From contig SMMW01000592.1 of the NCBI GenBank assembly GCA_004794655.1, forward strand, positions 496,001-560,000: 64,000 bases of DNA. The letters are read 5' to 3'. This DNA is from Marisa cornuarietis (lineage: Eukaryota > Mollusca > Gastropoda > Architaenioglossa > Ampullariidae). The notes beneath the pieces were generated by a model that saw nothing but the letters and a program-made list of their open reading frames with translations, ran no database searches and had not been told where the DNA came from. This document shows, one piece after another, positions 11,626 to 24,050 of the stretch (position 1 is its first letter; each line of letters starts with the position of its first letter). The position numbers were made by a program, and so were the translations under genes.

Positions 11626-13071
11626 AAATAGTATCATTAGGAGGCCTAGCTGATAGCAGTCCTGTGTGGAGGGACTGTTTTCAAAAATGAGTAAATGGGG
11701 GTGGGAGGAGGATGTGGTTTGGGAACTGGGTGCATAATGTGCTAGATGGTTAACATCTAACAGGTAAATTGTTTGGTAAGTGTTATGGTTGAACCTTCTG
11801 GCAGGCTCATCACAGGCTGTCAGGATCATGCACCAGGCATTCAGCATCCTAACAGTTTTAACTGTCATTGTTCATGGTACAAACATGTACAGTTTAATTC
11901 TAAATGGGACAAAGTTTTGCTGATCCTTCTGACAACACTGCTTTGTTGTTTGATCTCTAACTGTTGAAAAGAAGATGCTGTATCACTTGTTATAGATGTT
12001 GTTTCATATAGTCTCCCAACAATGCATTTATGCTAAATTTTTGTGTCATTACATCAAGTTTGCACTCATTGTGTCAAACAGCTCACAACCTGTAAATGTT
12101 GCATGAAAGACTGACAAATTGAGCTGTTACTTTTGACAATGCCATATCAAGTTCCAGCACTTAAAATTATTTCTTTAATGAGCTCTACAGACAGTCCAAT
12201 AAGCAAACATGCACATTTGCTCCCGAATCCCAAGGCAGTACATGCACATGCAGCAAACACTCATACTAACCGAAATCTTTCTGGTAGATTATGCTCATAT
12301 TTTAGCAAATGTCATTCTTCCATTTTCATAAGATACTATACATTGCGAAATCAAACCATATCATTTTAAGTCTTGTTTCATAGACTAGTCCTGTAAGCCA
12401 TCTACTTCCTACTGACCTCACCCCTCCCTTTCCTGATGCACTCTTCACATGCAAACTGGGGAACTGGATCAGCCATGTGGTCTGTGTCAATATATATGCC
12501 TGTTAGCTGTCTGCTACACATTTGCCCCAGGTATAGGTTAAAGACCTATCAAATATTAACAAAATAATTTAATAGCTGGCATTGAATGAAAACTTGAAAT
12601 TATACAGTTTCAGCTATAATTGCGCTTTCCTGTTTGATATGCTTGATTATACCACAATTAAAATCTCTTCATGGCCATTTGGTTAATTGGTTAAAATTAT
12701 TACTTGTCCAAACTTTTCACAATGTGGATGAAAAAATGAAATAAAAACGGAAGGGGTAAAAAGAAATCTGTCTTCTGTCGGTTATAAAGTAAATTTCAGT
12801 AAGTAAAACAAACATTATTTCTATAATATTAGGCCTAATCGATACTCGGTAGCACTATCAGACAGTTGAAGGGTAGGGGTAGCATAACTAAAAGAAATTT
12901 CACCAGAGGTACCAACTGCTCTTGATATCGGTTAACTCCGATATTAATTATTTTTTTTTTTTTACCTAACAGTCGGCTTTGACGTAGGAACCAATTAATC
13001 CTGCGATCGAAAATTAGATCGTCATGCTTAACGTAGTTGTTTAAAGTATTTATGATGGAAACGGCAGAACT

Positions 13072-13291
13072 TTGATATGGAGTAACTCGCTACGTCATAG
13101 GCAGGTCTATGTTATTTTGTCAGAGGTTTGGGGTTAGGGTTAGTGATAGGATTTGGGTTAGGGTTCGGTTTAGGTTATAGTTTATTAGGTAGGCCTACAT
13201 TTGGGCATTTGAGTTGAGCGAGCACATGACAAATGCCGCGAGCCATTTTTGTTATGGCCGTTGCGAGTTACTCTATATCAAATCTGTGCCA
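13072..13291. mobile_element. MITE family M, copy 3 (opposite orientation to copies 1 and 2)
   Basis: This 220-bp element is bounded by inverted repeats: CGGCAGAACTTTGATATGG at the left and, on the complement, TGGCACAGATTTGATATAG at the right. Both are followed by GAGTAACTCGC. Inside are CTACGTCATAGGCAGGTCTA, TTTTGTCAGAGGTTTGGGG, a run of GGTTAGGGTTAG-like units (about 13129-13185) and GACAAATGCCGCGAG. It ends about 360 bp upstream of the PA2G4 start codon. No clean target duplication is seen. Confidence 0.8.
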
Positions 13292-13649
13292 CAGAAACTT
13301 TAATTAGAACTAGAAATAACACGTTAGTTTTGTTACTACACTCTAGATGGGAAAAAAGGGCCAATACTGTATTTTTTTCAACCTGTTAACCATAGCATAG
13401 GAAGATATAACGATTATTAATGGAAGAATTACTGGCTTTACTTCACAAGGCACTTTAAAGTTACATTTCGTAAATACATTAACATCGAGTGACACAAATT
13501 TGCATATACTACGTCGCGCGCCCCTAAAATACGCAAATGAAAGACGCACATAATTCCTCTTGCAAGCGATTTCGTCTGCTTGGGGTAGCGACGATAACCC
13601 ATACTTTGGCGATGTTGCAGGGTATTGTGGGTGAACGTCGTTGAACAAG

Positions 13650-16600
13650 ATGGCGGACTCAGACGAGCAAGAACCTACTCCGGCTCAAGATATCGTTGTC
13701 ACGAAGTATAAAATGGCCGGAGACATGGTTAATGGTATGTAATGAACTCAATTCGATCATATTATTTGAGGGAATTGTTGGAAGGTGAATTACAGCCTTG
13801 TGTAGATGTGAGACTTTCCACTGCAAGCTTGCCATGTGTTCGCGGGAAGAAACAGCATGGCGGATATAGACCATGTGGACGTAACAGACGGGTGTGTCAA
13901 ATTAATCTTTCTGCGTTTAAACACATGCTTACTATTTTGCTATCGAAAAGAAGTAAAAAGGAAAATATTTGAATCCCAGTTTTGGCGACGGTATATTTAA
14001 GCGAAATGTGAGTTACGGTTTTGATGAGAGCCACAGTATTAATAGGTCTACACTCGGAGACGCTGTGTGTGTGTGTGTGGGGGGGATGTCTTTGCCAATT
14101 GCACTTTGGTGTCGCAACATTTATTTTCACCACTCAGTAGTGGACAAGTCGATAGCGTAACGTTTCATATGTAGCTCAGTATGGTTTCCCAGTAAAATGA
14201 TTAGTCCGCCTGCTCGTCTTTCTGCAGATTTATGACACTTTACATCAGTAGTGTTTGTTACTCGATTTCTCTTTGTGTCTTCTATGTCTGTCTCTTATTA
14301 TTCCTCTACACAGTTGTTTCTCCTTTCATCCTACGTGTTTTAAGCGTTGAGAGCATGCTCTTTCGTGAACGTGAAAATGTTCTGTATAGATCATCCGTTT
14401 GGTATTATTAAAGAGAGCGCTTTTTAGATGTATGATGTTCGTCAAGTGTGTGTTGCGATACCATTACTGAATATAGTTTATTCGTGGCAGGGGGGGGGGG
14501 TTTGAGTAAATGTAAGCTGGTTAGGCCTACATTAAATGTTATGATGCATAAGAGTTCAGCACTGGGTTTCTTTTCTTGTTTCTTGGTGATCAGCTACTGT
14601 ATATCACCCAGATTTTGTAATTGCTTTGTTATTCTAAGAATTTATATTATACATCAGTTAATAAAACTTTTATATTTATGTCCATAGTTTTTAATGCCAT
14701 TCCCCCATCCCCAGTTAAATTAGGATGGGCTGATGGTGCACCTGTTACCAATATAGTGAGTGTTGGCTGTCCTGGGTTTATCTGTTGTCAAGGGTACACT
14801 GTTCGTTCTCTGCGTGTGGCTACTTTGCTGTGACGTAGCCTTAGTTTCTGGTGCAGCATAAAAATCCCAATGCCCCCCATCATTTAGTGAGTCCAGAATA
14901 AAATGCACAAGTATGAAAGCAGTATATTGTCATAGTCATTGGTAAAAAGGAAAAAATCTATTTAAAATTATCTATGGTTATTTGTGGAACAATTGTGAAA
15001 AAAACAGCATTTGAGAAAGTTTAGAGAAAGTTTGACAAAAAATGTGGCCTCCTTGCCACAGCCGGTGATGTCTTTCTTCTGCTGATGCACCTGACATATG
15101 TTAAGATGTTAAGGATTTTATTATTGTTTTTTAATTTGGGAAGAAAGTGCTGCATTTAAAAGTTGAATCTTTTCTCTACAAGTTAATATAAATTATAGCA
15201 TGCCCAGAAGTAATTCCTTTATGGCACCAAAGTGGAACCAAGTGAAACATCCATGCAGGACAATTTTGACATGTTTCTTATGGTTTGGTACTTTTAAGTC
15301 ATCAGAATTGCCATGTGTCCTAAAATTCTGGATAATCTTCATGCTAAGGTGACTAGTTGATGGGAATGGCTGAATATTTTACATAGCTAAGAGTGATGTC
15401 CCTTCACCTTACAGGCTAGGGGGCTGACAGATTGCCATTTCATCTTTTTCGTAGACGTGTACTACGCTTCGTGTCTACTGTTGTGATCTTTGCTTCTGCC
15501 ACACCACTTGCTATCTTCTGGATTATTCGTCCGTGCCTGCGCCACATTATTTCTTTTTTTAATGGACCACTTCAAATGGTCGACTAGCAGTCTTTACTGC
15601 AACATCTGCGCCATCTTGCTGCTTTTGGAACTATGTGCCAGTAGCATATTTGTCTCTTTGATAGTTTTTCTGAATTTTTTGTTTACTCTTAATGCGACTG
15701 TTATGCCACTCATCATTGTAAGGGTCGGAATCAACAACTGTGTTTTCTGCAGTCTGACGTCACTGTCGCCACAGGAACATGTGACAGTTACCACTTGTTA
15801 GATCTCTGAAGTCGGAGTGTATACTATGACTGCTTCTTATTTCCTGCAGGGTTCTATGCGCTGCTTCAAATCAAAGATCTGAATAGGTCACAGTCTATCA
15901 ATCCATTCCTATGCCGAACCTCTGGCATTCTTCATGAGCGGATTTTTCCATTTCCAATGTCTGTTGATATGTCAGTAGCAGGTTGCTTTGGTCTGAGTCA
16001 GTATGTGTGTTATATCCATTTGTATCTGTTTGAATGTGTGCTTTTAGTGTTTTGTATTCTGAAAATATTTGTAAAGGGTATTTAGTCTACTGTACAGGGA
16101 AAAATGTGCTATATAAATCTGCATTCTTATATATTAAGCTTTTACTGTAGCCCTACTTCAGCAATACATTAAAAAAAACGAGTCTCTGGTAACCTGTATG
16201 TTCCTAAAAGATCAAAACATTCTATTGCCTAAATGTAAGAAAAGTTAATTTCTTCATTTAAATATATTTTTTCTGTTCAATTTTTGGCAAATATGCTGGC
16301 AATTTGAAGTAGAAATTCTGCTTGAAAGGGGGTGGTAATTGTTATGAGTGTGTTTCAGTGGTGATAGATGCACCATGTTTTTTAACCGTTTCTTCCCACC
16401 CAACATAAATTCTTTGCATTAAAGTTTTTTCTCTCCATTCAGCCATCTTAAAGGAACTGCTGAAGAAATGTGTTCCGGAAGCCTCAGTCCTGGAGCTCTG
16501 TGAATATGGTGATGCTCGGCTGCTGGAGGAGACTGGCAAGGTCTTCAAGAAAGACAAGGAAATGAAAAAAGGTCAGGGTCATTAGTTTTGAGCAGTATTT

Positions 16601-19600
16601 CTTTGCCAACATTCTTCTTTCTTGATGTATAGATTTTAATTTTGTAAGTTTGCAAAATGTTGGCATAATTGGAGTATTCTTTTAAAAATTTCTGCTTGAA
16701 AAATATGCACAAGTAACAAACTTAGCACTTTTTATGTAAAAAATAATGTTACCATCTCATCTGCTTTCAGTAGTTGTTTTTGGTTGCAAACATATGGTCT
16801 CATAATGTTTGAAAAGTTATATGATCTTAGATGTTACTAACACAAGGTTGTTCTTGCAGGCATTGCCTTCCCAACATGCATTTCAGTGAATAATTGTGTG
16901 TGTCATTTCTCACCACTGAAGAGCGAACCTGATGTGCTAATGCAAAATGGTGATATGGTGAAAATGTAAGTATATAAACCTTTGCTTAATTTGGATGAAG
17001 GGAGCAAATTTCTTAACGGAACAAGAAATTCAAAATGGTAAAAGATAATATGAGGTCTTCACTTTAAACACTTTCTTTTTATGTTATTCTTTCAACGAAA
17101 ATGGTGCAGTAAGTTTTTATCAACACTTTAAAATCAAACCCTCAAACGGTCACATTACATCGTAAGCAACTATAATAAATCAAGAAGGTGCTACATTTTA
17201 ACAGGTACATTAAATCATGGCAGCTTCTTAAAAAAAACTGCATAATAAGTGCACAAAAAATGCCATATTCATTTCTGTTAACCGTTATGGTTTATGTTCG
17301 TTGCTCACCAGCAGTGGTTTTCTTATGCTTCATAAAAAAATGTATGTTACATTTTCTTGATTTTATAAAAATCTTGATTAGATGAAGTTGTCAAAGAATT
17401 GTATACATTTTTGAAAAGTCAGATTTACAATGTTTTTTGTTTTTGTTCTGTCAGTGACCTTGGTGCACATGTGGATGGGTTCATCGCTGTTGCTGCTCAT
17501 AGTATTGTTATTGGTGCCTCAAAGGTATGTGGTTGTCATAAATCCACAAAGTGCTTCACATTAAAAGATACATTCACTACTCGATGCATGGTTTTGAAAA
17601 AAAAACGGAGCAGAAAGGCCTTTGAAAGAAGGGCCTTCTCTCTGGTGAAAAAGACTGGTCTTTGAATAGAAAATAACAGCTTTTTTGATAGATTAAAATC
17701 AGCCAAACAGCAGTTATTGACATTTTTTTAAACTTGAATGTGACACACTTGTTTCTTGATGAGGAAAAGAATGCCGCAAACTAAAGTAGCCTTTGCATGT
17801 ACTTTGTTCTTGTTTTTGCCAATCGTAGTTCTGCAAACAAATAAAACTTTAAGAGTGTTTTTGATGTATGTGTAAGAAAACAGTAGCAATCAGCTGCTCC
17901 TACTTTGTTCAGGAAAGCAAGGTGACAGGACGCAAAGCAGATGTCATGATGGCTGCACACATGGCCTCTGAAGCTGCGCTACGGTTGGTAAAGCCAGGGA
18001 ATGAGGTGGGTATTAGCTGCGCATTCTGTTGATGCTTGAGCAGGTTTCTTTCTGAAGGGAGCTTCGATTTGTAGGAGATTAATATTGCACAGACTTTAGA
18101 GAATAGTTGTCCTTTTCTGTGTTTGATTGCAGCAAGTGGGTGTTAAAGCATGTTACTAGGAGTAAACTTGTTTACAGCAATTATGGGCAGACTTCAAGCA
18201 AAAATGACATTACTTGAACAACTTAAGTTTCATGCAAGGTTTTTGTGGTTGTAAAGAAGTTTCTTTGTCCAGAACTACCAAGTGACAGATGGAATTCAAA
18301 AAGTATCAGATTGCTACAAATGCAAGCCTCTTGAAGGTGGGTATGTTGTGCCTAATGATATATGACCTGCCACCACAAAATGAGTCTTGCGTCACACAGA
18401 GCAGTTTCGTATAGAATTAGGGTCATCTTTGTGCCATTGGACTTTTGGGCATCAAACCTTTATAATTCATTCAATTTAGAACTAGGAAAACACCTTTAGC
18501 ATCCATAGAAAGATTATAAACCTGTACATTTTAAAAATATACCATTTCTAAAATCTTGAGTTTCCGACATCAGACTCATCCTAAGGTGGCGGGCCACTTA
18601 TTTACTGGTGCACAACTGTGCATTTGTATAAAATAGAAGTTATGATTAGAGCTTGTAATTCTCCTCATTCCTGCCTTTAAAAACACTTTTGTACTGAAAT
18701 AATTTTTATTCTGTCCACGATAAAAGGTGGGTGGGGGGCTGTCATGAGCAGGATTTGTGAACACTTTAATGTTCTGCCAACCAAGCAAGAGTATTATCTA
18801 CATATTTCCGTGCATGATTAAAAGCCAGTACAGCAGGCTTGTAAAGTTGACTAGTAGAAGCATGGTTGCTGTTGTGAGTGCAGAGGACATGGGCCTCAAC
18901 CTCCAGAAAAAAGTACTTTGAGATAGCCACCATGTCACAGAGAAACTGGTCATTCAGTGAAAGAAGAACCATAACTGAGAAAGCAATAATAAGGGTGCAG
19001 TGCAAAACGTGTAAAGTTAATGTAATGAAATTTAATGTTTCGGGGAGAGTAATCACAGCCATAGAATCCTAGAGTGTAAAACACCATCAGCGAAACTGAT
19101 AATAAATCACTTGCCCTTCGGAGCTCAGTAATAAAGTCAAAACATTTTTAGATGAATTCTGGAAATGGCTTCGTTAAAAAAGAGAGAAATGAGACTGAAC
19201 CAAGCCTGGTACATTTGCCTTTAGCTTAAAAAGTTAAAACTGTTGTGGCGATAGTGAGGAAGGAAAATGTTTTATTAATAAGAAACTGCTACATGTCTGA
19301 TTAATTTACACCATCAGTTTTTTTGAAACTATCATATTTTGTATAATAATCAGTCATCCAGTATCATGTTGCACTTGTATTGGAAAGTAACATGGTTTCA
19401 GTGTTTGTTTAAAAATTCGTATTTATTACATAATTGATTTTTGTTTGTGTGCTTTGTTATTCTGTGATCTGTTAGTGATTGAGAACTTTGAATTAGTGGG
19501 TGACCAACCCTTGCCAGTTGGAGCTTTTTTTTTTTTTTTTTTAAGGCTGGACCATGATGAGTCATGTGTAATATCAGCCACACATATCTCTTAGAGATGT

Positions 19601-22600
19601 ATAGCCAGCTTGTCACATCTGTGCTTTTCTTTTTTGTGCGCTCACTATTAGCTTAAACTTGATTGTAACTTTTTTCCAGGTATGCTTTCACATCAGCTTC
19701 TGAAAAATGTCATTGATGGAGAGAAAGCTTTCATACTGAATCCTACCGAAGCTCAAAGGTTAGGATGGTTACAAAGAAAGTTTATGGCAGGTTGTAGATG
19801 CATTTCATCTAGCGTGCAGTTTCCTGCAATGGTTTGCTAATTGTCATTGTGTTCTCTCATCTCGTGTTGAGAAGAGGTTTAGTACTGCCATGTCCTGTTA
19901 CCTTTGGTAAATGAAAATTACGACATGCTTCTTCTTCTGCGTACATAGTTTTAGACAGTGTCTATGATTGTAGAACTTGAAGATGTTAATATGACTGAAA
20001 CCCAACCTGATTAGAACACAGCTTTTCAGTCCCTTACCTCAACCCTATTTTAGGAAGCTTAAAAGTTGAGACTTAAACTTTATAAGTATAAATCTCAAAC
20101 CCAACACTGCAGGTGGCATTCATGTAGGCTTACTGTTTCAGGAAGGAGCATGACAAATGTGAATTCCAGGTACATGAAGTGTATGCCATTGATGTACTTG
20201 TCAGTACAGGAGAAGGAAAGGTATGTGTTTGTGTCTCTCTCCTCTGTACAGTTTTCATGAAGACATTTTGACTATTGGAAGAAAGTTAATAGAAGTGTCT
20301 CTTAATCTTTTTTTTAAGTCTTTATTTCTGCTTTTATTTGTTGATTTAATTAAAGGAAAATCAGTTCTTCAATCATTTACACGGGTTCAACTTGCTAATC
20401 TGTTAAATTATCTATCTTTATAATTGCTTAATGTGCCTTAAATCTCCTGAGAGCTTTGTAGTCCAAGTCATTTAGGTAATTAAGACTAATGTGTCATTTC
20501 TTTCTTAAAGGACAACAGGAGTGCTCAGCGAAAATCGCTGGAAATAATGCACAAAGTATCACAAAAACCTGTTCCGGTGGTATTTTATGACAAAGAGGCA
20601 TGAAAGGTTTTATATTAATAGTTTTCTCTTAATTTCACCTGGATTTGTCGAAAACAGGAAGTGATGAAACGAACATATTTCTAAAAATAGCACCGTTTGC
20701 ACTAGCATAAGTCGAAGAGAAAAGATACAATCCTCGTTAAAAGAAAACTGACCAGGACATATTGTGCTGTTGCTGAATGTTCTCTTCGACACTCAGAGGG
20801 AGTTTGTACTCATTAAGGAAATCCTAAAGATAATGGCAGCAAACGCCAGTGGATTAACTTTGTTTGAATGTGCCATGGGAACTTGGTCCCCACAGCGTAC
20901 TCATGAATTTGCTCAAAACGTTTCAAAATCGATTGTTATCCAGTCACTTATACAGTACAAGCAAGTCTTGCACTTTCAGTAAACCGAAGAAATCTTATTC
21001 CTACAGCAGTGCTTACTATACAATAGCATGAGATGTTAAAACCAACTACAACTGCTGGTAGATCAAGCATCAGATATGCAACATCGACGGTTTCTACACC
21101 GGATCAACATCGTGTGACAGTCACAAACACATCATCATCAGTCGTATCTTTATCCAGCATAATGCTCTAAACAACTGACTGTGTGAGGGCACCATTGATG
21201 TGCGTGATTGAAACAGCTTAAAAAAAAAGGGGGGGAAAGAATTGAGGGTGATAAACATATTATAAGGAGCTTAAACGGGAACACGTGCGATCGAGTATCA
21301 GTAGGTAAATAGAAAATTGTGCATGCAGCTAAATGAGTAAGAAATAAGTTTTTACATCGATAAACTATCATTATATTTTCAATTGTAAAAAAATCCTTAT
21401 CAGCAGTCAGTTGTAACTATTGTTGCCCATTAAATTTTGATCTGATTGACTTACCAGTCTGTTGAATGAATTCAGTTTGGACTATTTAATTATTTTTTAA
21501 TTTCATTCGAAGCATCTAAATAAAGTTCAAATGTGTAGGGCTGTATTCCAAATTCAGCTGTTTAATTTTTTGGGCGAACAAAATCGTTTCTTGAACACGA
21601 CAATTTGAGTGATGTTTCTTCATTTTACTCGAAGACATGCAAATTCTGTTACAAATTTGTTACAAATACTTCGATCACGTGAGAGAACTCTTCAGTGTAG
21701 GAGAGTAATTTTTTCCCACCTTCCTAGTTGCAGGTGAGAATGCTGATGTTTGAAGGCTTATATCTTTAAAATTAGGGATCATTGTTTTTACTCATATTTT
21801 GGGAATTATTATTTTAAAACAAGCTTAACCTGATCATAAAGAAATAATGTTGCGAGCCAGTTGACCTATAAATATACTAAATCTAAATTATGTTGCCCTG
21901 AATTATGTTTTCTGAAAAAGGGGAGAGAACTGGACACCCGGACGACCGTGTACAAAAAGAAAGACATCATTTATCAGCTCAAAATGAAGGCATCTAGGCG
22001 TAAGTGATATTGGCTGCTTTCATTCTTTTGACTGCTGTTGATTTTATTCAAAGTGAGGGAGGGGTTAAAAGACACGCTAATTTAGGAAAAATTTGCATGG
22101 TTGGAGGAGACATCATCCACACTTTGAAGTTGGCACGAAAGTTAAGTAAAAGACAAAAGTAGGGAAGTGTAGACTGAAAAAAGAGAAACGCAGAAAAACA
22201 TGTCAATTAACAAATAGATACAGACAGCAACAGAGCATAAAAGTATAGGTGAGATCATCTTTTTGACTAAAATTAGTTTGAGCACTTGGAAGTCGTATTT
22301 TGAGGGGATAACATGGTGGCGAGCAGAGTGCAATGGTACCAGTTCCTGGTACCGTGGAAGCGTCAGTAGTAGCATTTGTAGTTGATGGAGCATAACATGA
22401 GATGGCACCAAATGCTATTATTATTAAGAGCTCACTGAATGTTGTTGCAAATATAATCTGCATGTGAAAAAGCACTTGGTCCAGAACGCAGGAAGAAGGA
22501 TGATTTGTGTGGTCCACAGAGAATACAGATTAATAAGAGACACTAAAGGTTTAATTGATCCAATAACAAGACAAAAAGAGATTGGGCACCTTGTCACATA

Positions 22601-24050
22601 GGTCGGATTACATACACTTAACTTACAAACAGATGAACAGAAGTATTTTGTGAAAGTACATAATATTCTGTTAATTGTATAATAGCTTTTATTTTCTGTT
22701 GCAGAGTTTTTGAGTGAGACAGACAAGAAGTTTGGTTTGATGCCTTTTACATTAAGGTGATAATTTTACTAAGATACTGTCTTAAGTGCTGTCATGTGTA
22801 GCAAAAATGTAGGTTGTCTCTCTTATTTTTTGAAAATGTGATGTGTTGGTTTCTGGTAGCTCTTGTGGTTTTTTTGTCTGAAGGATAATTCTGATTGTTA
22901 CATAAAGCATTTTCTTCTATAATTTTAAAATGCTTGATGGGTAGGTGTGCGAGAGAAGAGATGGGAGAATGCATGTCTTGTACATGCAAAATATAATATG
23001 ACTGTCACACTCTGTGCAGGTTGTTTGAAGATGAGAAGAAAGCAAAGATGGGAGTGGTGGAGTGCGTAAAACATGATCTTATGCAGCCTTTCACTGTATT
23101 GTATGAACGTGAAGGTAAGATTTTAGAAGAGATTTAAACATGGGTGGTTCTCTTTTATTTATTGTTTAAACCATATTTTTTAATGTGCACATTGATGACA
23201 TTTGATTGCTGTATGACCGTGGGCTAACAAGTTTGTAAAGTTTAAAAGGTTTATGAAGCTATTCCTGTCTTTTGCTTACTTTTTTTGCTCTGTCTGGCAT
23301 GCTACAGAATCTTATGCAAGTTTTCTTTTTTTTGCAGGAGAGTTTGTGGCTCAGTTTAAGGTGACTGTTATACTTATGCCTAATGGTCCACTCAAGATCA
23401 CTGGCCTTCCGTTTGAACCAGAGGCATACCAAACAGAGTACAAAATTGAGGATGAAGATGTGAAGGTGAGGCACATGTGCTGCCTGATAACAAGAACCTT
23501 TGCTTGAGTGTAGACCAGTCCATTACTTGATTTCTGGTTTTTTTAAACAAGATCTTGGTTGGGTATAATAAGATTTTCTCTTGCTAGAGATGATGGCATC
23601 CTTAGGCATTTTGTTCTTAACACTTGTAGACACAAGTCAATTTTCTTTCAGAAGTATAACATATTCAGGCAAGAACAAAACTGGCCTCTGCTTACATGAA
23701 ACATTTTTAAATCACCACTAAAAATAAAAAAAACCCACCAAAATCATCTTTCTCGAAGCAGGTTAAAAATTGCTGCACAAGTTTGCACCCAAACCAGGTG
23801 TTTCTTGGAGCCATTTGATTTGGACATGTGATGTTTGAATTTTCCCCCATGTTATAAAAATTTACAGTATGTCAAAGTGTCTAATTTAAAGAGAAATGCA
23901 GAATATATAATTTCAGTTCTTGTTCTGTTCCTGTTTCAGACACTGCTTGCATCTTCAGCCTCCAGGAAAGCAGCTAAAAAGAAGAAGAAAAAGGCAGGAA
24001 AATCATTAGCAGAGAATGCAGATGCTGCTGAAGAAGAAGAAGAAGACTGA
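13650..24050 (+). CDS. PA2G4: PA2G4 / EBP1, proliferation-associated protein (M24 pseudo-aminopeptidase)
   Basis: Thirteen coding exons join in frame: 13650-13734, 16443-16571, 16860-16965, 17455-17524, 17913-18005, 18273-18336, 19680-19758, 20142-20220, 21921-21999, 22705-22756, 23020-23114, 23338-23465 and 23940-24050. They total 1170 nt, 389 aa (human about 394). All sites are GT-AG. Diagnostic stretches are [70 protein letters not shown] and [18 protein letters not shown]. The C-terminus has a lysine run ([11 protein letters not shown]) that serves as a nucleolar and RNA-binding signal in the family, then an acidic tail. Like the human protein it lacks metal ligands of true methionine aminopeptidases: the second aspartate site reads FIAVAAH and the last glutamate is glutamine in AQFK. 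The family binds ErbB3, RNA and ribosomes and affects growth and transcription. Confidence 0.96.
15420..16140 (+). mobile_element. LINE/SINE 3' region in PA2G4 intron 1
   Basis: The stretch lacks a conserved frame and ends in TATTTAGTCTACTGTACAGG, then ATGTGCTATATAAATCTGCA and TTCTTATATATT. This resembles the tails at 11300-11395 and 46380-46420. The left boundary is a guess. The remaining introns of PA2G4 show poly-T and poly-A runs only; intron 8 (20221-21920) is 1.7 kb with no recognised element. Confidence 0.45.

Larger units (their letters stand above)
9300..13071. other. Intergenic region between CCDC12 and PA2G4
   Basis: No gene is recognised here. The identifiable content is LINE-derived: a tail near 10780-10855, a longer LINE 3' end at about 10850-11395, and an inverted LINE C-terminus at 11420-11625. 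A 93-codon open frame at 10178-10459 has no recognised domain. It lies upstream of the 10780 tail, so it is probably part of the same retroelement. From 11700 to 13070 I see only AT-rich unique-looking DNA. Confidence 0.6.

Noticed and set aside
20764..20982. 72-codon open frame in PA2G4 intron 8
   Set aside because: Exon 8 joins exon 9 in phase without it, and it shows no PA2G4 or other family similarity.
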